DNA of 64,000 nt from NCBI RefSeq assembly GCF_020554845.1, contig NZ_JAJCIA010000006.1, positions 87,350-151,349 on the forward strand, given 5' to 3'. The stretch comes from Blautia faecis (GTDB lineage: Bacteria > Bacillota > Clostridia > Lachnospirales > Lachnospiraceae). Below the pieces are notes generated by a model. That model searched no databases. It was not told where the DNA came from and saw nothing but the letters and a program-made list of their open reading frames with translations. Shown here piece after piece: positions 15,714 through 21,798 of the stretch (the stretch's first letter is position 1; each line of letters opens with the position of its first letter). The translations under genes and the position numbers were made by a program.

Positions 15714-16172
15714 TTAATATATCCCACACAGCAAATCTAGCAGTCCCCGGGCTGCAGTTAACCGATTCTGACAAGTGCACCACATCCATGACAACGGTCT
15801 GCAATGTTCGCCTTCAAGAATTGCCTGGTAAAGTTGACACTCGCTTTTCAGTGTATCAACTTCCATTCTCCAGCGCTTTTTTTCTTGTTTCTTGGCTTCA
15901 ATCTGCTGCCGCCTGGCTTCTTCCTGTTTGCGTATCAAATCCCGGCTATGTGCCTTATCGGGCGTATTTAACCCGAAACATTCCCGGATTTGTTTTAAAG
16001 CCGTCCAGGAATCAACTCCCCTAACGTGCGACCACAAACGGATTACATCGCCGCCGCAACCCCTGCCAAAATCATAGAAGCTTTGTGTTGCCGAATAAAT
16101 GCGGATACTCGCCGTTCTTTCGGATGGAAACTTATACAAATGCCCCTGTTTCTCAAGTAAATATCTTGCCAC
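15714..16172 (-). CDS. CHC2/DnaG-type primase zinc-finger protein, start codon degraded
   Basis: The frame contains RYLLEKQGHLYKFPSERTAS, then YDFGRGCGGDVIRLWSHVRG, the signature of short CHC2-like primase domains in Firmicute mobile elements. A basic coiled coil (QEEARRQQIEAKKQEKKR) and Cys-rich tail (WMWCTCQNR) follow. Coding similarity runs upstream to about 16220 (REDFETVAQQVGIES), where the expected ATG is ACG, 10 nt after a good AAAGGAG; an in-frame TGA lies just before. The GTG at 16172 has no ribosome site. Either ACG is used, or the gene has lost its start. It may supply primase function to the adjacent helicase if translated. Confidence 0.65.
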   Translation of the reverse strand: MARYLLEKQGHLYKFPSERTASIRIYSATQSFYDFGRGCGGDVIRLWSHVRGVDSWTALKQIRECFGLNTPDKAHSRDLIRKQEEARRQQIEAKKQEKKRWRMEVDTLKSECQLYQAILEGEHCRPLSWMWCTCQNRLTAARGLLDLLCGIY

Positions 16173-16353
16173 GCTTTCAATGCCTACCTGCTGTGCTACT
16201 GTTTCAAAATCCTCTCTCGTTGCTCAACCACTCCTTTCATTTGATTTTTTTTCGTATTATTTAATTGAATTTTCATCTACCAGATTCGACAGTTTCATCA
16301 TATGTATTAGATGCACCTGTTTAATGTGCTTAATTATCTTTCGTAGAAATGTG

Positions 16354-16548
16354 TTAGTTGGTTTTGTAAACAGAATCAATGTATCTGTAAAGTACTGGCA
16401 TATCAATTCTTACAGTTCGCCCAACTCGAATAACCGCGTTGGCTTCTGTAGCAACCTTCATAAGAGTGTTTCTGCTCCAATTAGTATCGGAACAAGCTTC
16501 TTGTACTCTCTGTAGTTTTGCCTTTCTGTTTATTACTGCTGCATTCAT
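16354..16548 (-). CDS. Small winged-helix (excisionase/AlpA-like) DNA-binding protein
   Basis: Protein of 64 residues with NWSRNTLMKVATEANAVIRV then GRTVRIDMPVLYRYIDS, the layout of AlpA/Xis-like small winged helices found at the head of mobile-element operons. AAGGAGG precedes the ATG at 16548; a longer frame from 16566 starts inside the ribosome site. It is the first gene of the second leftward operon and is controlled by the divergent switch. It may act as excisionase or as an operon activator. Confidence 0.72.
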   Translation of the reverse strand: MNAAVINRKAKLQRVQEACSDTNWSRNTLMKVATEANAVIRVGRTVRIDMPVLYRYIDSVYKTN

Positions 16549-16606
16549 TGTCAACCCTCCTTGCATAATTTATTGTGAAACATCCTGCGCGCTGGCTTTT
16601 CATCTA

Positions 16607-16644
16607 TTGATATTGTATCTCATATGTAGTATAATGTCACTACA
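16607..16644. promoter_or_regulatory. Divergent overlapping promoters with palindromic operator
   Basis: Plus strand: TTGATA (16607-16612), 17-nt spacer, TATAAT (16630-16635) for the XRE gene. Minus strand: GTGACA (16635-16640), 17-nt spacer, TACAAT (16612-16617) for the replication operon. The two promoters occupy the same 34 bp, with a palindrome TGTAGT-8-ACTACA (16625-16644) over the plus -10 and the minus -35. One repressor dimer could switch both. Confidence 0.7.
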
Positions 16645-16671
16645 CTAAAATATACACAGGAGGTTTTATAT

Positions 16672-17658
16672 TTGATAAGTAAGGGTATTTTTATTACACG
16701 TTTTAAAAATTTATGTAAACTTAAAAAGAAGACTCAAGCAGAAATTGCTGAAACTTTAGGAATAAGTACTAACGGATTAAAGCATTATATGCGAAAAACA
16801 AATAATACTTTTCCTCCTATAGAATACCTAGATTTAATGGCAAAGGAATTTGATGTTGATATTGCTTATCTTATTGGTGAAATAGATGTTCCTAAACATA
16901 ATATGTTAACAATTTCTGATACTACTGGACTAAATAGTAAAGACAAGGACATGAATATGCGTGCTGAAATGGCAAAAACATATAATAATAAAGATATAGA
17001 ATATCAAATAGAACAGTATCTTGATAAAACATATGCGCTTGATCTTATTACTCGAAATTCTCAAGATTTTTCTCAAGATTTTTGCACTATGATGGATTTT
17101 CTAGCTAATTCAAATAAAATTCTTGAATTAGCACACTTAATTTATAATCTACTGTTTAATTCTGTAGAAAATAGCACTGTTATAATTAAGACGGAAACGC
17201 CTGTTCTTATCGATTCATGTTACACGTATGCCTATAGAACAGAAATTGTCGATAAGAAAATATTAAAAAATCGAATAGTATATTTATTCGATGAAATATT
17301 AACTGATGAGATTGACCGTTACGATTCTCATGGAGTTGATCCGAATTTGGCTCAAAATATGATTCAGCAATTATTTGAATTTATTGAAAAAAACTACTTT
17401 AATATTCCTAGAAAAAAATTAATAAAAATTATTGATCGACGACTTGAAGAAATTCGAGAAATTGATTTTTCCAGTATTATTTTAGGTTATTCACCTGAAA
17501 AAATTCTTGAAGGCTTTTTAATAAAACTTGCTGACCTTTATAATTATCAATTATCATCTGAATTTCTAAAAAAATATGAAAAAGAAATAGTCCATCCTGT
17601 TTCTTACTATATGGACGACTTTCACTTTTATAGCAACAGAAAAAAGAATTACTTTTAA
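16672..17658 (+). CDS. XRE-family regulator with long C-terminal domain
   Basis: TTG start with AGGAGG at 7 nt, 328 residues. Residues 1-70 are an HTH_3 domain (KKKTQAEIAETLGISTNGLK, then LDLMAKEFDVDIAYLIGEID). The remaining 250 residues are helical, AT-rich coding sequence I cannot assign; they include IEYQIEQYLDKTYALD and LTDEIDRYDSHGVDPN. Base composition is clearly lower in GC than neighbours, suggesting separate acquisition. Expressed from the divergent switch, it is the likely repressor of the replication operon. The long C-terminus could sense a signal or an anti-repressor. Confidence 0.8.
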   Translation: MISKGIFITRFKNLCKLKKKTQAEIAETLGISTNGLKHYMRKTNNTFPPIEYLDLMAKEFDVDIAYLIGEIDVPKHNMLTISDTTGLNSKDKDMNMRAEMAKTYNNKDIEYQIEQYLDKTYALDLITRNSQDFSQDFCTMMDFLANSNKILELAHLIYNLLFNSVENSTVIIKTETPVLIDSCYTYAYRTEIVDKKILKNRIVYLFDEILTDEIDRYDSHGVDPNLAQNMIQQLFEFIEKNYFNIPRKKLIKIIDRRLEEIREIDFSSIILGYSPEKILEGFLIKLADLYNYQLSSEFLKKYEKEIVHPVSYYMDDFHFYSNRKKNYF

Positions 17659-17708
17659 TTTTCTATATTGAATCATTTTCTCCTGTTCCATTTTGTTCTA
17701 ACCCATGC

Positions 17709-17714
17709 TATACT
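17709..17714 (+). promoter_or_regulatory. Extended -10 promoter of the toxin RNA
   Basis: TGC-TATACT at 17706-17714 is an extended -10; the -35 region is poor. Transcription would start near 17721, giving a leader of about 40 nt with a CCCG-GCAA-CGGG tetraloop hairpin (17736-17747) that abuts the ribosome site. Confidence 0.55.
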
Positions 17715-17761
17715 AGCTATGTTGTCCAACCGATACCCGGCAACGGGAGGAGGTGATCTAC

Positions 17762-17848
17762 ATGGAAATTGCAATCTCTTTTCTTGTCTCCTGCATGGCT
17801 GGTGTAGCTTGCCACTTCATCATCAAATGGTTAGACGGCGACAAGTAG
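17762..17848 (+). CDS. Fst/par-like type I toxin peptide (28 residues)
   Basis: One transmembrane helix (IAISFLVSCMAGVACHFII) followed by a short KWLDGDK tail, the plan of Fst-type membrane toxins (hydrophobic helix, W-L, charged tail). GGGAGGAGG precedes the ATG. The gene converges on an antisense RNA promoter at 17975-18003 across a shared bidirectional terminator. A 22-23 nt direct repeat covers the toxin start (17760-17782) and recurs at the 5' end of the antisense RNA (17943-17964). This is the RNA I/RNA II architecture of the pAD1 par locus. Not homology-tested; the family match is by structure. Confidence 0.72.
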   Translation: MEIAISFLVSCMAGVACHFIIKWLDGDK

Positions 17849-17884
17849 GGCAACACTGACCTGGTGGTTTCTTGTCCACTATAA

Positions 17885-17968
17885 ATAAACAAGAAGAAGC
17901 CCCCAGTATTCGCAGTACTGAGGGCTTCACTCTTTTTTGTCCACATGGACTTGCAATCTCTTTTGCCT
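17885..17968 (-). ncRNA. Antisense antitoxin RNA (RNA II-like)
   Basis: Minus strand TTGATT (17998-18003), 17-nt spacer, extended TGC-TATAAT (17975-17980) predicts a start near 17968. The RNA would run about 80 nt to the shared terminator. Its first 25 nt are complementary to the toxin translation start through the direct repeat, and its terminator arm is complementary to the toxin RNA 3' end. The size agrees with known par RNA II. Confidence 0.65.
17896..17936. terminator. Bidirectional terminator shared by toxin RNA and antisense RNA
   Basis: Stem GAAGCCC-C-CAGTA / TACTG-A-GGGCTTC with loop TTCGCAG. On plus it is followed by ACTCTTTTTT; on minus by TTCTTGTTTATTT. The plus loop begins UUCG, which fits the YUNR U-turn motif used for loop recognition in par RNA I. 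Confidence 0.75.
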
Positions 17969-18039
17969 ACGGCAATTATAGCATATGCAAATCTTGAAAT
18001 CAATATACCAACTTACTTGAAATCTAAGAAATTTTCCGC

Positions 18040-18055
18040 TGTTTGTCGTAAAATT
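18040..18055. other. Candidate right attachment site (attR core)
   Basis: Exact copy of TGTTTGTCGTAAAATT from 7342-7357, followed by GGCATAAAA as at the left GGCGTAAAA. It marks the boundary between the toxin locus and the rpmB upstream region. No gene is seen between here and the rpmB promoter. Confidence 0.7.
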
Positions 18056-18236
18056 GGCATAAAACTGTATTTTGCTAGTTTTCTATATGTTTCTAAATAC
18101 TGTAAAATCAATGGTTGCAAGCATTCACACAATAAATATGCTATGTTTTCATTCATAACACAATGTCCAATTTTAGCACGCATCCACGCAAATAGCAAAT
18201 TTATTTTAAATTGTTTTAAAATTTTCCTTTTTTTGC

Positions 18237-18265
18237 TTGCAAAATGTTTTTCCATCTGTTAGAAT
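18237..18265 (+). promoter_or_regulatory. rpmB promoter
   Basis: TTGCAA (18237-18242), 17-nt spacer, TAGAAT (18260-18265). Confidence 0.65.
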
Positions 18266-18302
18266 ATGAACTGTTGAAAAAAAGCGTCAAGGAGGTGCTA
18301 TC

Positions 18303-18488
18303 ATGGCTAAATGCGCAATTTGTGAAAAAGGTGCTCATTTCGGAAATAATGTGAGTCATTCCCATAGAAGATCCAATAAGATGTGGAAATCAAACGTGAA
18401 ATCCGTTAAGGTTAAAACTGAAGGCGGAGCTAAGAAAATGTACGTATGTACTTCCTGCTTAAGATCCGGAAACGTTGAAAGAGCCTAA
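18303..18488 (+). CDS. rpmB: 50S ribosomal protein L28
   Basis: Protein of 61 residues with the L28 zinc-ribbon form: CAIC near the start and CTSC near the end. The conserved NVSHSHRRSNKMWKSNV and basic VKVKTEGGAKK segments are present. AAGGAGG precedes the ATG. It is monocistronic with its own promoter and terminator. In relatives it is divergent from asp23-fakA; here the integrated element separates them. Confidence 0.96.
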   Translation: MAKCAICEKGAHFGNNVSHSHRRSNKMWKSNVKSVKVKTEGGAKKMYVCTSCLRSGNVERA

Positions 18489-18497
18489 GAAACACCT

Positions 18498-18528
18498 GCC
18501 CTCACAGTTTTGTGGGGGCTATTTTTTT
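18498..18528 (+). terminator. rpmB terminator
   Basis: GCCCTCAC/GTGGGGGC stem with a short loop followed by seven T. Confidence 0.88.
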
Positions 18529-18548
18529 GTTTCCCGAATAAGCATTTT

Positions 18549-18622
18549 CTAAGTGTGTTTGAAAATCATTCTCGCAAAGTGTGGCGCACATTTTGCAGAA
18601 AGCCTTTTTCAACAAACTCCAG
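18549..18622. repeat. Family A palindromic repeat, centre deleted
   Basis: Left end GTGTGTTTGAAAATCATTC and right end TTGCAGAAAGCCTTTTTCAA match the ends of the full copies at 20995-21182 and 41336-41495. The central part of about 80 bp is missing. Confidence 0.7.
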
Positions 18623-18721
18623 AGCAGCTTCTCCCAGACAGATATTATTTTAATAAATGGATAGTTACATAAAATGTAAATGGGTATGAAAGGATTCGCT
18701 GATAATCTTTTCATACCCATT

Positions 18722-18859
18722 TTATTTACAAAATAAATGATAGCCACACAGCATACACAAAGCTGCTGCAATCAGAAGTGCGGTGGTCTCGGAGACAAGC
18801 AAGCCGATCACCATTCCAAGTCCGATGAAAAACAGCATAAAACCAAGAGCTTTTCCCAT
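18722..18859 (-). CDS. 45-residue small membrane protein
   Basis: Two hydrophobic helices: GFMLFFIGLGMVIGLLV, and LLIAAALCMLCGYHLFC after a short Ser-Glu-Thr turn. Similar short proteins sit beside sporulation genes in Lachnospiraceae. The ribosome site is moderate (GAGGCAAGG). Downstream, a hairpin ATGGGTATGAAA/TTTCATACCCAT (about 18680-18722) may terminate it. Function unknown. Confidence 0.6.
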   Translation of the reverse strand: MGKALGFMLFFIGLGMVIGLLVSETTALLIAAALCMLCGYHLFCK

Positions 18860-18981
18860 AATTCATACAGCCTTGCCTCTTTGGTTTAGTATATTTTATG
18901 CTGAAATGCCACATCTGAACACATTAACTTCTAAAATAACCGCCTGCAGCTTTTATAATCAGTTACTCGATCAGACACGAT

Positions 18982-19359
18982 CTAGTTCTCTTCAGAATCT
19001 ACAGTTTCATCCGCGCTGTTATCTCCGCCAGGTGCGAAGCGGTTTACAAAGTCAGGAACCATATCCAGAACTTTAGTAAGACCATCCTGGTTCTTTACGT
19101 TTACAAGCTTGGTGGTACCATTCTGGATTACCAGAACTGCGCATGGGGTCATCTTTCCGGCGAGACCTCCGCCGCCATTGTTCTTTTTATCACCTGCAAA
19201 TGCACCAGCGCCTACACCAAAGGATACATCCACCAGTGGAAGTATAATGGTGTCTCCTACATGGATCGCATCTCCTACCACTGTCTTCGCAGATACAAAT
19301 CCATCCATTCCCTTAAACAGGGAGCTTACGGTTTCTTTAAAGTTGTTTTCGTTTTCCAT
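18982..19359 (-). CDS. gerW: GerW family sporulation protein (YtfJ)
   Basis: Protein of 125 residues with the YtfJ/GerW fold: GMDGFVSAKTVVGDAIHVGD, then IILPLVDVSFGVGAGAF and a glycine-rich GGGGLAGKMTP, then AVLVIQNGTTKLVNVK. In Bacillus the homologue is needed for germination in response to some germinants. It starts 2 nt after the DUF2953 gene, the conserved ytfI-ytfJ pairing. This implies an endospore-forming lineage, though the gene also persists in poor sporulators. Confidence 0.92.
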   Translation of the reverse strand: MENENNFKETVSSLFKGMDGFVSAKTVVGDAIHVGDTIILPLVDVSFGVGAGAFAGDKKNNGGGGLAGKMTPCAVLVIQNGTTKLVNVKNQDGLTKVLDMVPDFVNRFAPGGDNSADETVDSEEN

Positions 19360-19361
19360 TT

Positions 19362-20528
19362 CTAGTCCTCCTTATGCTTCCATCGGTTGATAACGTATTT
19401 TATATTTTTATTGAAGTAAATCTCTATTGCTGCCTTGATAAGCACAATGCCATAAATACGACCTTTCAGAAATACATTTCCAGTCAGCTGGTTCTCTCCA
19501 TCAAAAAGCGGATTCACATGAATCCTGTTCTTGTGAAATGGAAAGGTCATACCAAGCACTGCCAGAACTGTCCCGGTAATGGCCGGATCATCGCATCCAA
19601 AAGTAACATCACCTTCCAATTTCGTTGGAAGTACATGATGGAGCAGACCTTTTGCATCTTTCCATATAAGAGAAATTGCAGCCTTGGTCCGTTCATTGGT
19701 AAGAAATTCTTTCCACCAGCCAAGCTTATCTGTGATTCCTGAAATTGTTTTCTTTATATTTTTAATTTTCTCAATTATACCTTTAATTATTGAAATAACC
19801 TTATTCCACAGATTACCCGGGAATCGGATTATTTTGCTTAGTATTTCCCAAATACGCGTAATTAAGCCGGACTTTGAAGCAGATTTGATATTTTCTTCCT
19901 GCTTCTCTGCTGATGGCTTCCCTGTCTGCGGTTCTGCTGTATTATTTTCCAACAGCACCGCCTCAGTTTTTGGCGCATGATCTTGAAAATTCTCTGCTGC
20001 ATGTGCTTCAGGCTGAGATGCTTTCTTCTCAGTTTCTATGCGAGACTCTGCCATCTGCTTAGTTTTCTCTTCAGCAACAGCATTACTCACATTCGACTCT
20101 TCACCAGAAGCTTCTTTTACATCTGGCTTTTTTGTTCTGTTCTCCTGAGATATTCCCTTCGTTTGCGCAGATTTCTTTTTCCTCTTCTTTGCCTTACTCC
20201 TGGAGGTTTGGCTGACGGAGTTCTTTCTTCTGCCGCCTTTTAGCTTCTTAAGCCAGCCTTTTATAGTTTCTAATGAAACTCCAAAAAACAGGATCACCAG
20301 CTTTCCTTCTCCATTATGAAAGCAAAACCTGACGCCTATGACGTGGAACAGCCAGGTAATTCTGGCTTCCAGTTCTGTCTCCTTGAAGCTGCCGGTCTCC
20401 TTCACAGCCCTCGCCTGGTAGCGTACCGGGCAGAACAACAGAAGAAGCACTGCCAGAAGCGCAAGTCCCAGCAGGATTCCCAGTATGATCAATATAAACT
20501 TTATGAGGATCCACAGTATATGTAACAT
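19362..20528 (-). CDS. DUF2953 membrane protein (YtfI-like)
   Basis: Protein of 388 residues. An N-terminal transmembrane helix (ILIILGILLGLALLAVLLLL) is followed by the DUF2953 start (PVRYQARAV.. ITWLFHVIGVRFCF). A low-complexity Lys/Glu/Ala insert (residues about 115-215) varies in such proteins. The C-terminal half (WWKEFLTNERTKAAISLIWK, then a duplex of basic residues) is typical. It forms an operon with gerW and follows the 106-residue gene by 4 nt. Probably acts at the spore or forespore membrane, by association. Confidence 0.85.
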   Translation of the reverse strand: MLHILWILIKFILIILGILLGLALLAVLLLLFCPVRYQARAVKETGSFKETELEARITWLFHVIGVRFCFHNGEGKLVILFFGVSLETIKGWLKKLKGGRRKNSVSQTSRSKAKKRKKKSAQTKGISQENRTKKPDVKEASGEESNVSNAVAEEKTKQMAESRIETEKKASQPEAHAAENFQDHAPKTEAVLLENNTAEPQTGKPSAEKQEENIKSASKSGLITRIWEILSKIIRFPGNLWNKVISIIKGIIEKIKNIKKTISGITDKLGWWKEFLTNERTKAAISLIWKDAKGLLHHVLPTKLEGDVTFGCDDPAITGTVLAVLGMTFPFHKNRIHVNPLFDGENQLTGNVFLKGRIYGIVLIKAAIEIYFNKNIKYVINRWKHKED

Positions 20529-20532
20529 GCGC

Positions 20533-20853
20533 TCACCTGTTCTTAAAATATTCTTTTACCTGAAATGCACCTGTCTCCCCGTAAATATTCTTCACAATAT
20601 CTACTGCCAGATCAATGGCTTCGTCTTTTCCCTTCGCCATACCAACAATCTCAGGACATCTGGCATAATAGCTCTTCTGGATCAGCATGTAGGACGGTAC
20701 AATTTCAAGAAGATTTCCCGGATTCTCAGACAATGTGACCAGATAAACACCAAAAGCCACCCTGCCTGCGTCAATCCTCCTCCGTGCTTTTGCCGCGTCT
20801 TTGATTCCTTCTCCCACATAATAGTCTTCTCGCCATTTCAGCATATTCGGCAC
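20533..20853 (-). CDS. Unknown 106-residue protein
   Basis: Not recognised. Features include KWREDYYVGEGIKDAAKAR, a hydrophobic AFGVYLVTLSENPGNLLEIV and GKGKDEAIDLAVDIVKNIYG-type helices. GTG start with AAGGAG at 4 nt. First gene of the DUF2953-gerW operon. No membrane segment or signal peptide. Confidence 0.75.
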   Translation of the reverse strand: MPNMLKWREDYYVGEGIKDAAKARRRIDAGRVAFGVYLVTLSENPGNLLEIVPSYMLIQKSYYARCPEIVGMAKGKDEAIDLAVDIVKNIYGETGAFQVKEYFKNR

Positions 20854-20994
20854 AACTCTCCTTTGTTATTACTGCTTGACATACACCTTTTGTTATATTA
20901 ATGATTCCCTTCTCTGGAAATTTTAAACATTTTGCAACTATTCCGCAAAGCATTTCTTGTGAACCTCGTTCACAGAACGAACCTGTCAGATGCT

Positions 20995-21182
20995 AGAGCG
21001 TGTTTGAAAAATCATTCCCTAAAGCGTGTTTGAAAAAGGCTTTCTGCAAGATGTGCGCCACAATTTGTGGGAGATTTTGTCCGGAGGAGGGCGCCGTAGC
21101 GGGCTACGGCAACCGAATTCGGGCAAAATATACCGCAAAGTGGGGCGTGCAGATTGCGGGAATGCTTTTTCAAACAGGCTCT
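20995..21182. repeat. Family A palindromic repeat, full copy with duplicated left end
   Basis: Bounded by AGAGCGTGTTTGAAAAA and its near complement TTTTTCAAACAGGCTCT. The left end is duplicated (second start at 21021). The centre has a GCCGTAGC/GCTACGGC hairpin and a CGAATTCGG palindrome. It lies in a 393-bp intergenic gap (20854-21246) with no gene. Confidence 0.8.
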
Positions 21183-21200
21183 AGCAACATTATCATATAA

Positions 21201-21233
21201 TAAAGGCTGCGTAAATCAGCTACGCAGCCTTTA
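21201..21233 (-). terminator. Terminator of the Nudix gene
   Basis: Minus strand AAAGGCTGCGTA/TACGCAGCCTTT perfect stem followed by ATTATATG. Confidence 0.8.
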
Positions 21234-21246
21234 TTCTCCCCATGAA

Positions 21247-21702
21247 TCAGAAATATTTCTGCTGCCTGTCCCATAATCCGGCACTTCGCAGTTCCAGATA
21301 TTCCTGGTACGCCTTCTCAACGATCTGCTTCTCGTTTGCAAAACGAAGCAGATGGTAAATCTCGTGAAACTTGTAATACCCGGAGTCCACGAAAAATTCC
21401 TCTCTTTGAGGCTTGCTATGATAATTATCCGCCGTCATAAGATACCAGTGTACCTCTTTATTGACCATGTCTTCCGGCACTGTGAAATTGTACTGGCTCT
21501 TGCCTACATACTTCACAATGGAAGCTCTGACATCAGCTTCCTCCTTCACTTCCCGCAATGCGGTCTGCTCATGAGTCTCTCCTGGCTCTACGGTTCCTTT
21601 CGGTAAAACCCAGCCTTCGTAACGGTTTTTGTAAGATTTATATAGTGCAAGAATCTTACCTCGATGAATTACCACACCGCCACAGCTCGTTGCTTCTATC
21701 AT
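21247..21702 (-). CDS. Nudix hydrolase
   Basis: Protein of 151 residues with a Nudix box at 36-58: GTVEPGE, then TALREVKEE. The conserved Gly after EE is Asp57 here (KEEADV), a departure from the classical box; the catalytic glutamates are kept. The sequence resembles diadenosine-polyphosphate or nucleotide-sugar type Nudix proteins; the substrate cannot be read. AGGAGG lies 8 nt before the ATG, and it is monocistronic with its own promoter and terminator. Confidence 0.9.
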   Translation of the reverse strand: MIEATSCGGVVIHRGKILALYKSYKNRYEGWVLPKGTVEPGETHEQTALREVKEEADVRASIVKYVGKSQYNFTVPEDMVNKEVHWYLMTADNYHSKPQREEFFVDSGYYKFHEIYHLLRFANEKQIVEKAYQEYLELRSAGLWDRQQKYF

Positions 21703-21745
21703 GCTGCAATCCTCCTGTAATGCGTGTGTTTTCTAAACTGTATAT

Positions 21746-21774
21746 AGTATACCTCTTTTTCAGAAAACTGGCAA
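21746..21774 (-). promoter_or_regulatory. Promoter of the Nudix gene
   Basis: TTGCCA (21769-21774), 17-nt spacer, TATACT (21746-21751) on minus. Confidence 0.68.
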
Positions 21775-21798
21775 CAGGGAATATCATATAGATTGCTG

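Larger units (their letters stand above)
7342..18055. mobile_element. Integrated genetic element of about 10.7 kb between asp23-fakA and rpmB
   Basis: The segment separates two gene groups that are commonly adjacent and divergent in Firmicutes. It is bounded by a 16-bp direct repeat, begins with a tyrosine integrase reading toward the left end, and carries a replication module (RepA-like helicase and primase-type zinc finger), phage-like regulators and a type I toxin-like locus at the right end. The genes form two leftward operons plus two rightward regulators. No structural phage genes, relaxase or type IV coupling protein are visible, so it is either a satellite, a mobilisable element using a helper, or a decayed prophage or ICE. 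The XRE gene is much more AT-rich than its neighbours. Confidence 0.85.

Noticed and set aside
7414..17658. Standard prophage
   Set aside because: Integrase and regulators fit, but no portal, capsid, terminase, tail or lysis genes are present.
18013..18255. 80-residue minus-strand frame upstream of rpmB
   Set aside because: Crosses the right attachment site and the rpmB promoter, no ribosome site, AT-rich region.
18502..18771. 89-residue minus-strand frame
   Set aside because: Runs through the rpmB terminator and a family A repeat.
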